Shown piece by piece: positions 1 through 8,464 of a DNA stretch of 64,000 nt; the first letter of the stretch is position 1, and every line of letters begins with the position of its first letter. The stretch is from Lentibacter sp. (GTDB taxonomy: Bacteria; Pseudomonadota; Alphaproteobacteria; Rhodobacterales; Rhodobacteraceae). Location: contig JADGEJ010000007.1 in assembly GCA_016744435.1 (NCBI GenBank), positions 1-64,000 on the forward strand, read 5' to 3'. The translations under genes and the position numbers were made by a program. The notes beneath the pieces were generated by a model. It was not told the origin of the DNA. It saw only the letters and a program-made list of their open reading frames with translations, and did no database searches.

Positions 1-533
1 TTCAACATCGGCCATTCCAGAAAGCGCAATACGTCTCGCGGGCGCATTCCGAGCGCCTCAGCGAGCCTGAAGCGCTCAGCGGGGACTGCTTCCCAGCCCT
101 GAAGCAAAAGCCTTGTTGCGAGGGGCAGGTTGAAGAAAACATGCGCCAGAACCACGCCGTGCAGCCCGTATATTTGCACCGCAGGCAGGCCCGCAGCTGC
201 TAGCGCCGAGTTCAGAATTCCGGCTCTGCCAAACACTGCCAGCAGGCCAAGTACAGCCACTATCACCGGCAAGATAAACGGCGCGCCCATCAGCAGCACC
301 AGTGCGTTGCGGCCCCAAAACCGCCGCCGCGCCAAAGCTCTCGCAACGGGGATGGCAAGCAAGCCGCTGAATAGCGCCGACAAGAGGGCCTGCCACAGCG
401 TAAACCTCAGCGCCGCCCAGTCAGCGCCGCCAAGGGTTTTGGGCCAGCCCGTCTGCGCCATCACAGCGGCAATTGGGGCCAAAACCAACACGCAAACGAG
501 CGCCGCTGTTGCAGCGCCCGAGCGGTGTTTCAT
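1..533 (-). CDS. thiP: Thiamine ABC transporter permease ThiP (partial, C-terminus outside window)
   Basis: Reading leftwards from an ATG at 533, an open frame runs off the window edge after about 177 residues. It begins MKHRSGAATAALV and contains several hydrophobic spans and the binding-protein-dependent permease signature region (residues about 135-170, including RFRLAEALGMRPRD), which contacts the ATPase. Known role of the family: inner-membrane channel of the ThiBPQ thiamine/TPP importer. The start overlaps the thiB stop by an ATGA junction, so the two are translationally coupled. Identification rests mainly on thiB and the TPP riboswitch upstream. ThiP is normally about 500 aa, so most of it, and presumably thiQ, lie to the left. 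Confidence 0.85.
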   Translation of the reverse strand, partial: MKHRSGAATAALVCVLVLAPIAAVMAQTGWPKTLGGADWAALRFTLWQALLSALFSGLLAIPVARALARRRFWGRNALVLLMGAPFILPVIVAVLGLLAVFGRAGILNSALAAAGLPAVQIYGLHGVVLAHVFFNLPLATRLLLQGWEAVPAERFRLAEALGMRPRDVLRFLEWPML

Positions 534-1513
534 TGTGACAGGGCGTTGCGCCATTCTTCCAACGCCACCGCGCGCAGACTTGCAGCCTCATCGGGTGAAA
601 GCAGCAGTGCCTTGCTCGGCACGATCAACGTATCAAAGCCTTCAGGCAAGCCTGCTTTTGGCGTCACCGCTGGGTACATCCAGTTGGTCGTCGGGATGAT
701 GTCTTGGAAGGCATCCGTCAGCATGAACGCCAAAAAGGCGTCAGCAAGGTCAGGTTGGTCACTGCTCGCCAGCTTACCGGCAACTTCAACCTGCATATAG
801 TGGCCTTCGTCAAACTTGGCTGCTGTTTTGCCTGCATCTCCTTCCGCGATCAGGTGATAGGCTGGTGAGGTTGTGTAAGACAAAACCATGTCTGCTTCGC
901 CCTCAAGGAACAGCCCGTAGGCCTCTGACCAGCCTTTGGTCACGGTGACGATATTATCAGCCAAGCCTTCCCAAACAGCGCCGGCCTCGTCTCCGTAAGC
1001 GGCCTTCACCCACATCAGCAGGCCAAGTCCAGGAGTCGATGAACGCGGATCTTGGATCAGAATTTTCGCATCGCTCTCAGCCAGCGCCTTAAGGCTCGCA
1101 GGTGCGGCAAAGTCTTTCTTGTGAACAAAGGCAAAATAACCCCAGTCATATGGCACGAACCGCGGGTCTTCCCATGTCACTGGCATATCAAACTTGGCGC
1201 TCACACCATGAGGTGCAAAAAGTCCGCTCTCTGCCGCCATCGACGTCAGGTTGGTGTCGAGCCCAAGAACGACATCAGCCTCGCTGCGTTTTCCTTCAAG
1301 ACGAATGCGCGACAGCAAAGCAGCTCCGTCACCCGCGCTCACAAATTTCAAATCGCAATCGCAGACAGCTTCGAACGCAGCCTCTACTTTCGGCCCTGGC
1401 CCCCACTCCGAGACAAAGCTGTCGTAGGTGTAAACTGTGAGCTCTGGGATTTCTGCCAAGCTCGCCGTAGCAAACGTTGCAAAAAATCCCGTGGCATATG
1501 CAAGATGCTTCAT
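530..1513 (-). CDS. thiB: Thiamine/TPP-binding periplasmic protein ThiB
   Basis: 327-aa substrate-binding protein of the thiamine importer, acting in the periplasm. The ATG at 1513 is chosen because AAGGAGG lies just upstream; longer readings run into the riboswitch. The N-terminus is a Sec signal peptide (MKHLAYATGFFATFATASLA), followed by the ThiB-type start of the mature protein (ELTVYTYDSFVSEWGPGP) and the family segment with STPGLGLLMW near residue 170. Its length matches E. coli ThiB (327 aa). It is followed by thiP with an ATGA overlap and preceded by a TPP riboswitch, so expression should fall when thiamine pyrophosphate is plentiful. Confidence 0.95.
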   Translation of the reverse strand: MKHLAYATGFFATFATASLAEIPELTVYTYDSFVSEWGPGPKVEAAFEAVCDCDLKFVSAGDGAALLSRIRLEGKRSEADVVLGLDTNLTSMAAESGLFAPHGVSAKFDMPVTWEDPRFVPYDWGYFAFVHKKDFAAPASLKALAESDAKILIQDPRSSTPGLGLLMWVKAAYGDEAGAVWEGLADNIVTVTKGWSEAYGLFLEGEADMVLSYTTSPAYHLIAEGDAGKTAAKFDEGHYMQVEVAGKLASSDQPDLADAFLAFMLTDAFQDIIPTTNWMYPAVTPKAGLPEGFDTLIVPSKALLLSPDEAASLRAVALEEWRNALSQ

Positions 1514-1562
1514 GTCATCCTCCTTAAATGCGACGGGCGGAGATAGCAGGATGAATTTCCAT

Positions 1563-1645
1563 ACCTTCCCTCCGCCGGTCTTAACCGGTTCAGGTTCAAC
1601 GGGTCCGCAGAATTGCATCTCAGCTCACAAAGAGCCCCCCGAGGT
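1563..1645 (-). promoter_or_regulatory. TPP riboswitch (THI element) controlling thiBP
   Basis: On the minus strand the leader contains the conserved THI-box blocks in order: GAGCTGAGATG, then ACCCGTTGAACCTGAACCGG, then ACCGGCGGAGGGAA. These are the signatures of the thiamine-pyrophosphate aptamer. It sits about 50 nt upstream of the thiB start. A short segment after the aptamer (minus-strand TCATCC, plus coordinates 1549-1554) can pair with GGATGA directly at the thiB ribosome-binding site (1515-1520), suggesting control of translation. The aptamer call is direct from sequence; the mechanism is inferred. Confidence 0.95.
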
Positions 1646-1687
1646 GCGGCCAACTTAGGCTTGCCACCCGTGCTCCACAACCCCGCT

Positions 1688-1769
1688 TCTTTTTCTTTCC
1701 AAAAATATCCCGGGGGCGTGGGGGCTGGCCCCCACACTTGTCGGATTGCGCGCAAGCGGAATTCGAAAT
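1688..1769 (+). repeat. Dispersed two-hairpin intergenic repeat, copy A
   Basis: It begins TCTTTTTCTTTCCAAAAATA followed by TCCCGGGGGC. Next comes stem 1 (arms 1718-1725 and 1728-1735, GTGGGGGC/GCCCCCAC, loop TG). Then comes stem 2, starting at TCGGATT (about 1741) and ending AATTCGA, with one mismatch and loop GCAA. The element ends just before the aroC ribosome-binding site. Five related copies occur in this window (9222, 10500 inverted, 18176, 33893 partial, 54389). Confidence 0.8.
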
Positions 1770-1794
1770 AAACCTCCCCCAAAGGAGCCGCCCC

Positions 1795-2913
1795 ATGAGC
1801 ATGAACACATTCGGACACCTCTTCCGCGTCACCACTTGGGGTGAAAGCCACGGCCCAGCCCTTGGCGCGACTGTTGATGGCTGCCCTCCCGGCGTGCCCC
1901 TCGACGAGGCAATGATCCAAGTCTGGCTTGATAAGCGTCGCCCCGGGCAGAACAAGAACACCACCCAACGTCAGGAAGCTGACCAAGTGCGCATCCTCTC
2001 CGGCGTGTTTGAAGGCGTCACAACCGGCACGCCCATTCAGCTCATGATCGAGAACACCGATCAGCGCTCAAAAGACTACGGCGAAATCGCCCAGACATTC
2101 CGCCCCGGCCATGCCGACATCACCTACCATCAAAAGTACGGGTTGCGCGACTATCGCGGTGGTGGCCGCTCGTCAGCGCGCGAAACGGCAGCGCGTGTTG
2201 CTGCGGGTGGAGTGGCCCGCGCCGCTCTCAAGGCTCTCACTCCCGATGTGCAGATCGTCGGCTACATGACACGCATGGGCGACAAAGTGATAGATCGTGC
2301 CAAGTTTGACTGGGGCGCCATTGAGCAAAATCCGTTCTGGATTCCCCAAGATGCCGAAACCGCAGCGATCTGGGAAGATTACCTCACTGCCATCCGCAAA
2401 GACAAAAACTCCGTCGGCGGCGAGGTCGAAGTCGTCGCACGCGGCTTGCCAGCTGGCATCGGCGCGCCAGTCTACGCCAAACTCGACACTGACTTGGCCG
2501 CCGCGATGATGTCCATCAACGCCGTCAAAGGCGTTGAAATTGGCGAAGGCATGGCCGCAGCTGGCCTCAAGGGCACAGACAACGCCGACGAGATATTCCT
2601 CGGCAACGACGGCAAACCTGTCTACTCGTCTAACCACGCAGGCGGCATTCTCGGCGGCATCTCGACTGGCCAAGACGTTGTCGTGCGTTTCGCCGTCAAG
2701 CCAACCTCGTCGATCCTCACACCACGCCAATCAATCCGCATTGACGGCAGCGCAACCGAGGTTGTGACCAAGGGCCGCCATGACCCCTGCGTTGGCATCC
2801 GTGCAGTGCCCGTCGGCGAAGCGATGATGGCCTGCGTTGTGCTTGACCACATTCTGTTGCATCGCGGCCAAGTCGGCGGCGCAGTCGGAGAGACACGCGG
2901 CTCCATCGGCTGA
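1795..2913 (+). CDS. aroC: Chorismate synthase AroC
   Basis: 372-aa enzyme converting 5-enolpyruvylshikimate-3-phosphate to chorismate with reduced FMN, the last step of the cytoplasmic shikimate pathway. The N-terminus [20 protein letters not shown] carries chorismate synthase signature 1 (GESHG). [20 protein letters not shown] near residue 120 is signature 2. The Arg-rich C-terminal region ([15 protein letters not shown]) is also present. Length matches the family. The ATG at 1795 follows AAAGGAG with normal spacing; an earlier in-frame ATG at 1738 would read through the upstream repeat and is rejected. The stop overlaps the next start (TGATG). Confidence 0.98.
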   Translation: MSMNTFGHLFRVTTWGESHGPALGATVDGCPPGVPLDEAMIQVWLDKRRPGQNKNTTQRQEADQVRILSGVFEGVTTGTPIQLMIENTDQRSKDYGEIAQTFRPGHADITYHQKYGLRDYRGGGRSSARETAARVAAGGVARAALKALTPDVQIVGYMTRMGDKVIDRAKFDWGAIEQNPFWIPQDAETAAIWEDYLTAIRKDKNSVGGEVEVVARGLPAGIGAPVYAKLDTDLAAAMMSINAVKGVEIGEGMAAAGLKGTDNADEIFLGNDGKPVYSSNHAGGILGGISTGQDVVVRFAVKPTSSILTPRQSIRIDGSATEVVTKGRHDPCVGIRAVPVGEAMMACVVLDHILLHRGQVGGAVGETRGSIG

Positions 2914-3417
2914 TGCTCGCTATCCTGTCGATCACGTTGCCCATCTTCGCGGCCGTGGCTTTGGGTTACATCACGGTGCGCGGCGGGCTGTTCAAACCGT
3001 CCGACATGCGCCTCTTTGGCAGTTTCGTGCTCAACCTTGCGCTGCCTGCGTTGCTATTCAACGCCGTCGCCACGCGCGATCTGAGCGAAGCCTTCAACCT
3101 CACTTACATGGCGGCCTTTCTGCTCGGCGCGCTGCTCCGCCTTCACGGTGTTCAGCCTGCTAGGCACGTCGCCCAAACTCGTGCTGCACCCCGCCATGGC
3201 GGCCCTTGCGCTCGTTGTCGTGAGTTTCTTCGGCTTCGCGCCACTCAGCAAAGAACTGGCAGTCGCGGTTGTGCTTTCCGCGGCTGTGCCGATGTTTGCT
3301 GTCTATGGGCTGTTCGCCAGTGAGTTGGGCCATGAGGGCATGGCCTCTATCGCCCAACTCCTCGCAACTACGGTCTCGTTTCTGACTCTCAGCGCGTTGA
3401 TGCTTTTGCTTCTATGA
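2913..3417 (+). pseudogene. Broken AEC (auxin efflux carrier) family transporter
   Basis: Two pieces of one AEC permease lie in different frames. The first, from the ATG at 2913, reads [20 protein letters not shown] and continues through about three membrane segments (FVLNLALPALLFNAVATRDL) to about 3138. The second, in the +1 frame from about 3145 to the stop at 3417, reads VFSLLGTSPKLVLHPA and ends with two C-terminal membrane segments (ELAVAVVLSAAVPMFAVYG, IAQLLATTVSFLTLSALM). AEC proteins are about 300 aa; here the two parts total about 165 codons, so the middle (roughly 130 codons) is missing in addition to the frame change. It overlaps aroC by TGATG as an intact downstream gene would. 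A functional product is unlikely. Confidence 0.85.
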
Positions 3418-3828
3418 GGCCGCGTTTAATGCCACGTCCATCAGCGCTTTGATCTCGGCTTTGCCAGTGCCCGCTACGATGCGGCCCAGCTCTTCGTCGC
3501 CCTTCAAAACAACAAGCGTCGAGCGGCGCGGAATGTTGAGCTCGTTCACCAACGCGCTTTTGCCGTGCTTGTCCCAGTCAACGTCAATGAACGTGATCTT
3601 CTTTGCATAGGCAGGGTTCGCGCCCTTGAGTGCGTTTATAACGCGTTCCTGAGCCGCGCACGTCGCGCACCAGCTCGCTTTGAAGTCAAGGAACACGACG
3701 TCGCCTTTGGCGAGGCGCTTCTTGGCAAGGCCATCTTTGTATTGCTTGGCCGCCGCGAATGCGAAGCTTGGCGTGGCAAGGGCAGCCAGGCCAGAAAGGC
3801 CTGTGAGGCAAAAAGTGCGTCTGTTCAT
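3412..3828 (-). CDS. Tat-exported thioredoxin-fold protein
   Basis: 138-aa exported thioredoxin-like protein. The ATG at 3828 follows AAGGAG; the upstream extension is a shadow of ccdA. Residues 1-26 (MNRRTFCLTGLSGLAALATP) look like a twin-arginine signal. Residues about 48-62 hold a thioredoxin active site in the context LDFKASWCATCAAQE (WCxxC). The later segment DVDWDKHGKSALVNELNIPR ends in the family cis-Pro region. It lies 17 nt downstream of a ccdA gene, so it is probably the periplasmic partner reduced by CcdA. Whether it serves cytochrome c maturation or another periplasmic thiol client is not visible. Its 3' end overlaps the AEC pseudogene by a few bases, convergently. Confidence 0.85.
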   Translation of the reverse strand: MNRRTFCLTGLSGLAALATPSFAFAAAKQYKDGLAKKRLAKGDVVFLDFKASWCATCAAQERVINALKGANPAYAKKITFIDVDWDKHGKSALVNELNIPRRSTLVVLKGDEELGRIVAGTGKAEIKALMDVALNAAS

Positions 3829-3845
3829 GGGAAGTCTCCTTAAGG

Positions 3846-4559
3846 TTAAATCGCGACTGAAAAGTCGACAAGCCAAGCTGGCAGAACGCTCAGCGCCCAA
3901 GCTTCGGCATAGTGGTGAAGTTTGAAAAGGATCGCGAGGCCGACCGCGACAAACACCGCGCCCATGACAGGGCGAGCAGCCACAGCGAGGCGTTGCATGC
4001 GGGCACGGTTGCGCATCAGCCAAGCGCGCGTGCCATAGCCAAGTGCAAGGATGATCGTGCTCACGCCGAGTGCAAAGAATACCATGATCACTGTCGCGCG
4101 CATCAGGCTTTCGCCTTGGCTGGCAAGCGCAATCGCCCCGCCAAGTGTCGGCCCCACGCAAGGGCTCCAGACCGCGCCGAGAAGCAAGCCGCCTGCAAAC
4201 TGGCCCTTGAGCGAGCCTTGCTCAAGCGTGTCCATCTGCGCATCTGCGCGCGCCGACATGCCCGCCGTTGCGGACGAGAATACAGCGCCCAAACGCGGCA
4301 CCAGTAGCAGCAGGCCAAAGCCGATCATCAAGACAGCGCCCGCTTGCGCCACCGTCTGCTCATCAAGCCCCAGCGCGCGGCCAAAGGCGGTTATGACAAC
4401 GCCAAGCATGACGAACGACAGGCTCATACCCGCAGCCAAGGCCAGCGGGCCTTTGGCGTTCGCGTTGAGTGCGCCTGCGAGCACGACTGGTAAAACCGGC
4501 AGCACGCAAGGGTTAATCAGCGTGAGCAAGCCCGCTGCATATGCAAAGATAAATTCCAT
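3846..4559 (-). CDS. ccdA: CcdA-type transmembrane thiol reductant carrier
   Basis: 237-aa membrane protein of the CcdA/DsbD-beta family that passes electrons from cytoplasmic thioredoxin to periplasmic thioredoxin-like proteins. Two characteristic cysteine motifs are seen: AGLLTLINPCVLPVLPVVLA near the N-terminus and GAVWSPCVGPTLGGAIALAS at about residue 130. About six hydrophobic spans are present. I prefer the ATG at 4559 (MEFIFAYAAG); an in-frame GTG at 4583 adds eight polar residues, and neither has a clear ribosome-binding site. It is upstream of the exported thioredoxin-like gene in a two-gene unit. Confidence 0.88.
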   Translation of the reverse strand: MEFIFAYAAGLLTLINPCVLPVLPVVLAGALNANAKGPLALAAGMSLSFVMLGVVITAFGRALGLDEQTVAQAGAVLMIGFGLLLLVPRLGAVFSSATAGMSARADAQMDTLEQGSLKGQFAGGLLLGAVWSPCVGPTLGGAIALASQGESLMRATVIMVFFALGVSTIILALGYGTRAWLMRNRARMQRLAVAARPVMGAVFVAVGLAILFKLHHYAEAWALSVLPAWLVDFSVAI

Positions 4560-4618
4560 GGTGCATGACTTAGGCTTGCACACCCCTCATTGTCATCACA
4601 ACTGTCGCTGACGCGACT

Positions 4619-5494
4619 TCACGATGATGTGGGGGATTGTTTCGAAAGTTGCACTGCCAGAATGCCCGCGGCGATAACAGCAACGCCGACAAAGTCGAGC
4701 CGACCGAGCTTTTCGCTGAGCACGAGTGCCGCGATGCCAACCCCGATGAACGGGTTGAGAAAGTGAAACGTTGCCGCTTTCACCGCGCCGATCCGGTTGA
4801 CGAGGAAGAACCACACCAGCGTCGCTGCAAGGCCAGGCACAAGTGTTGTGTAGGCAAAGGCGGCGGCGAGCTCGAAGTTCATGTCAACGCGCGGTGTTTC
4901 AAACAAGATAGCCGCGCCGAACAATGCCGCCGAACCTACCAACATCTGCAAGCCGACAACCATCATAAAGTTGCCGCCTGACGTTGCCCCGCGCAAAACG
5001 AGCGTTGCCAGTGTCAACGCCAGCACCCCGACGACGCAAAGGCCAACCCCGAACATGTCAACACCGCCACCAAAACGTGACCCCATGATGATGGCTACAC
5101 CAAGCACACCAGCTATGAGGCCCAGCAGCCCCAATGGCCTGATTTTTTCACTGAAAAACGCCCAGCCCACCACAGCAACAAGCAGCGGCATTGTCGAGGC
5201 AATAATGGCTGCAAGCGAGGCTTCGATCGTCTGCATCGCGACAAAGTTGAGGCCAAGGTAAAGTGCGTTCTGGCAAAGGCCAAAAATGATCGTGGCGCGC
5301 CATTGGTTGCGAGTTAAGCGCCACGTCTGGCCCATCGCCAATGCGATGAGAACGCCAAGCAGGCCCGAGATCAGAAACCGGAAAGACAGTGCCCAGATCG
5401 GCGAGGCATGCTCGACGATGATCCGTGCAGATGTAAACGCGCTTGACCACATGGCCGCAAAGGCCAGCCCCATGAGTATCGCTCTGATGTCCAA
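4619..5494 (-). CDS. EamA/DMT-superfamily transporter
   Basis: 291-aa membrane protein with ten predicted hydrophobic segments arranged as two EamA repeats, typical of drug/metabolite exporters. The N-terminal repeat includes AFAAMWSSAFTSARIIVEHA and the second ends in FLNPFIGVGIAALVLSEKLG, both characteristic. I place the start at TTG 5494 because GGAGG lies 6 nt upstream; the longest frame starts at 5524 without a ribosome-binding site. Substrate is unknown (family members export amino acids, nucleosides or other metabolites). It is one of three DMT genes in the window and appears to be transcribed alone. Confidence 0.85.
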   Translation of the reverse strand: MDIRAILMGLAFAAMWSSAFTSARIIVEHASPIWALSFRFLISGLLGVLIALAMGQTWRLTRNQWRATIIFGLCQNALYLGLNFVAMQTIEASLAAIIASTMPLLVAVVGWAFFSEKIRPLGLLGLIAGVLGVAIIMGSRFGGGVDMFGVGLCVVGVLALTLATLVLRGATSGGNFMMVVGLQMLVGSAALFGAAILFETPRVDMNFELAAAFAYTTLVPGLAATLVWFFLVNRIGAVKAATFHFLNPFIGVGIAALVLSEKLGRLDFVGVAVIAAGILAVQLSKQSPTSS

Positions 5495-5562
5495 CGCCTG
5501 CCTCCAACGTAAAAGGGCCGCCACTGAGGCGACCCTTTCGAAAACTTTGCTGAAAGTCCAGC

Positions 5563-5850
5563 TTAGCCGTTAACGCTGTCTTTAAGCGCTTTGGCGATTG
5601 TCATTTTGACAACCTTGTCAGCTTCTTTCTTGATCTGCTCGCCAGTCGCGGGGTTGCGAACCATGCGCTCAGGGCGTTCACGGCAGTAAATTTTGCCAAC
5701 GCCGGGAAGTGTCACAGCGCCGCCGCCTGAAACTTCTTTGGTGATGATCGCGATAACTGCGTCAAGGGCTGAGCCCGCTGACTTCTTGTCGCTGCCCATT
5801 TCGTCTGCGAGTGCCGCAACGAGCTGTGTTTTTGTCATTGGTTTTGTCAT
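5563..5850 (-). CDS. HU/IHF-family DNA-binding protein
   Basis: 95-aa nucleoid-associated protein. The ATG at 5850 follows AGGAGAG. The core KTQLVAALADEMGSDKKSAG forms the dimerising helices. The beta-arm region contains the family signature around RNPATGEQI (residues about 65-73), which inserts into the DNA minor groove, and the C-terminal helix is Lys-rich (KKEADKVVKMTIAKALKD). Usual HU length is about 90 aa. There are two Met-Thr-Lys starts (5850 and 5838); the first fits the ribosome-binding site. It stands alone between a transporter and amn. Confidence 0.93.
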   Translation of the reverse strand: MTKPMTKTQLVAALADEMGSDKKSAGSALDAVIAIITKEVSGGGAVTLPGVGKIYCRERPERMVRNPATGEQIKKEADKVVKMTIAKALKDSVNG

Positions 5851-5975
5851 TGGTCTCTCCTGTAATTGCCCGATTTTGGGGCCCATTGCGGCCATATAAC
5901 TGCATGATGAGTCTCAACACAACGAATTGTGTGCAACCTGAGCAAGAAAATAGGCGTTTATTAGGGTTTTTTGAC

Positions 5976-7445
5976 CTAAAGGAAGGCTGTTTCAGAGAAA
6001 CTCCGCAGTTTCCGGCTGTGTAGCCTCTCAAGCGGCATGTCTCGCAGCGACTCCATTGCCTTGATGCCGATCCTCAAATGGCGCCCAACTTGGGTGGTGT
6101 AAAAGTCGCTCGCCATGCCTGGCAGCTTTAGCTCTCCGTGCAGTGGCTTGTCGGAAACACATAGCAATGTTCCGTAAGGCACGCGAAAACGAAAGCCATT
6201 GGCGGCGATCGTGGCGCTCTCCATGTCCAGGGCAACGGCGCGACTTTGGCTTAGGCGCTGCACAGGCCCTTCGCTTTCGCGAAGCTCCCAATTGCGATTG
6301 TCCAAGCTGGCGACAGTGCCGGTGCGCATCAGACGCTTTAGCTCGTAACCCTTGAGTTCAGTCACTTCCGCAACAGCCTCTTCAAGTGCGATCTGCACCT
6401 CGGCAAGCGCCGGCACAGGCACCCACAGTGGCAAGTCGTCATCAAGGACTTTGTCTTCGCGCAGATAGGCGTGGGCAAGCACAAAGTCGCCCAGTAACTG
6501 GCTGTTCCTGAGCCCTGCACAATGGCCCACCATGATCCAGGCATGGGGGCGCAAAACTGCGATATGATCGGTCGCAGTTTTGGCGTTTGACGGGCCAACG
6601 CCTATGTTCACCAGCGTGATGCCTGATCCATCAGCGCGCTTGAGGTGATAGCTTGGCATTTGCGGCAATTTCTCAGGGCGCAACAATGCTTCGTCCGGCG
6701 CTGTTATCTCGACATTCCCAGTGCCGACAAAACTTGTGTAACCACTGTCCGCATCGGCCAGCATTAAGCGCGCATATGCCTCAAATTCGTTCACATAGAA
6801 CTGGTAGTTGGTGAACAACACGTGGTTCTGAAAATGCTCTGGCGCAGTTGCGGTATAGTGCGAAAGTCGCGCTAGCGAATAATCAACCCGCTGGGCAGTG
6901 AACGGCGCGAGCGGTTCAGCTCCATCATCGCCCGCCTTAAACGTGCCATTCACAATATCATCATGGGTTGTGCTGAGGTCAGGCACATCAAACACGTCAC
7001 GCAAGATAAACTCGGCAGCGCCCTCTTGGGGCACCGAAATGCGCGCATCATTGGCAACAGCAAAGTGTACAGGCATCGGCGTATCGGAATAGCCTACTTC
7101 AACTGGCACACCATGGTTGCCCATGAGCAACTCAAGCTGCTGGGTGAGGTAATCTTTAAACAAATCAGGGCGCGTCACCGTGGTTGCGTGCACCCCCGGC
7201 TGTGAGACGTGGCCAAAGCTTAGACGGCTGTCAATCTGCGCATAGCTCGTCGTTTCGATCCGTACTTGCGGATAGAACGCCCTGATCCGCTTAGCCTTTG
7301 GCGGGTTAACCATCGCCTCGCTGAAGGCGTCGCACAGAAAGGTGCAGGAGGCTTCATAAAGCTCCGTCAGCCGTGCGACGGCTTCACCGGCATCGTCAAA
7401 GCGCTGGAAATCTCCCATCTCTAGTGTCACAAATTGTGAAGGCAT
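5976..7445 (-). CDS. amn: AMP nucleosidase
   Basis: 489-aa enzyme hydrolysing AMP to adenine and ribose 5-phosphate, used in purine salvage and control of AMP level. E. coli Amn is 484 aa, so length agrees. The C-terminal half is a nucleoside phosphorylase-type domain with GITLVNIGVGPSNAKTATDH and IMVGHCAGLRNSQLLGDFVL (about residues 275-315), and later SRAVALDMESATIAANGFRF, the purine-binding region. The N-terminal part is the regulatory domain. The ATG at 7445 has GGAG 8 nt upstream. Monocistronic by position. Confidence 0.95.
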   Translation of the reverse strand: MPSQFVTLEMGDFQRFDDAGEAVARLTELYEASCTFLCDAFSEAMVNPPKAKRIRAFYPQVRIETTSYAQIDSRLSFGHVSQPGVHATTVTRPDLFKDYLTQQLELLMGNHGVPVEVGYSDTPMPVHFAVANDARISVPQEGAAEFILRDVFDVPDLSTTHDDIVNGTFKAGDDGAEPLAPFTAQRVDYSLARLSHYTATAPEHFQNHVLFTNYQFYVNEFEAYARLMLADADSGYTSFVGTGNVEITAPDEALLRPEKLPQMPSYHLKRADGSGITLVNIGVGPSNAKTATDHIAVLRPHAWIMVGHCAGLRNSQLLGDFVLAHAYLREDKVLDDDLPLWVPVPALAEVQIALEEAVAEVTELKGYELKRLMRTGTVASLDNRNWELRESEGPVQRLSQSRAVALDMESATIAANGFRFRVPYGTLLCVSDKPLHGELKLPGMASDFYTTQVGRHLRIGIKAMESLRDMPLERLHSRKLRSFSETAFL

Positions 7446-7545
7446 TCGCCGCTCCGATCAGATAAAGAGAAGCCGGCAAGCGGGGTGCAAGGCCGGAATT
7501 TCCTGAAAGGTTGCACGAAGCCAAAGCAGGATCAAGGAGAGCCTG

Positions 7546-7998
7546 ATGAACACGGAAACGGACTATGAAACAGTCAGCGCTGAATACTTTGGCGCATCTT
7601 TGCGCGGTTTTGGCTTTAACATATTGGTAACAGACGTGCGCCGCACAGCTCGTTTCCTTGAGGCCGTGTTTGCCATGAAGGCACACCGTGTTAGCGAAGA
7701 TTTCGCCATCATGACTCACGGCACAAACGTGATGCAGCTGCACTCTGACAGCACCTACGCCAGCAATCCGTTGCTTGGACTAGTGCCAGAAAATCCGCCT
7801 CGCGGCGCAGGTGTTGAGATCAGGCTATATGATTGCGACCCTGAGGATGCCTCTGCAAAAGCCGAAGCTGCCGGTGGCACCATTCTGCAAACCCCCACCG
7901 ACAAGCCGCACGGGCTGCGCGAGGCCTACATCCTCTGCGCCGATGGCTATGCTTGGGTGCCCTCGCAGCCCATTGAAAAGGAAGCCGCTCGTGGATGA
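7546..7998 (+). CDS. VOC (glyoxalase/bleomycin resistance) family protein
   Basis: 150-aa protein with the VOC fold: GFGFNILVTDVRRTARFLEA at residues about 25-44 is the first beta-alpha motif and LQTPTDKPHGLREAYILCAD the last. VOC proteins bind a metal at paired His/Glu residues; candidate ligands here are the His in MQLHSD and the Glu in VEIRLYD. Substrate cannot be told. An AAGGAGAG ribosome-binding site precedes the ATG. The stop overlaps the start of the following membrane protein gene by 8 nt, so the two are co-translated. Confidence 0.85.
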   Translation: MNTETDYETVSAEYFGASLRGFGFNILVTDVRRTARFLEAVFAMKAHRVSEDFAIMTHGTNVMQLHSDSTYASNPLLGLVPENPPRGAGVEIRLYDCDPEDASAKAEAAGGTILQTPTDKPHGLREAYILCADGYAWVPSQPIEKEAARG

Positions 7999-8401
7999 CA
8001 TGCTACAGGTACTTGGCTCACCAGCTTACAAGCACCTCACTCATAGCCTTGCATTTGTCTGCTTGTTGCTTGCGGTAGGCTTCGTCGTAGTCGCTTTTGC
8101 CTATTATGGCCGAGCAAGCGACATCAGCGGCAAGACACCCGAAGAGCAACGCTGGACACTCCTCATGGGCACGTGGCGTGACAGCCTGATCATCACGGTT
8201 CTCTACCTGTCTGAAGCCATGGTTTACCGGTTCTCCACACTGCAAGGCGCGTCTGGAGAGCTTCCCGGCACGCTCCTTCTATATGGACCTGCCATAAACG
8301 ACATCGCAGCGGTCTGCATCTATATCGCTATATTTGCAGTTGCCATCTTGCGTATCATCCTGATCTCGCGCTGGCTCTCGGAGCAGAAAACTTCGGCCTA
8401 A
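7991..8401 (+). CDS. Small three-helix membrane protein, unknown function
   Basis: 136-aa protein from a GTG at 7991 (ATG at 8000 is possible), with AAAGGAAG upstream inside the preceding VOC gene. Three hydrophobic spans are visible: SLAFVCLLLAVGFVVVAFAY (about 18-38), SLIITVLYLSEAMVYRF (about 62-78) and IAAVCIYIAIFAVAILRIIL (about 103-123). No family motif is recognised. Overlap with the VOC gene suggests a shared transcript; the functional link is not visible. Confidence 0.7.
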   Translation: MDDMLQVLGSPAYKHLTHSLAFVCLLLAVGFVVVAFAYYGRASDISGKTPEEQRWTLLMGTWRDSLIITVLYLSEAMVYRFSTLQGASGELPGTLLLYGPAINDIAAVCIYIAIFAVAILRIILISRWLSEQKTSA

Positions 8402-8464
8402 CGTCGCAAACGCAGTTGAATGCCGCTTTCGCAGTATGCAGTCTCCACACAAAGGAGAACCGCC

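Noticed and set aside
2173-2730. Long minus-strand frame inside aroC
   Set aside because: Shadow of a well-supported gene in high-GC DNA; no family motif.
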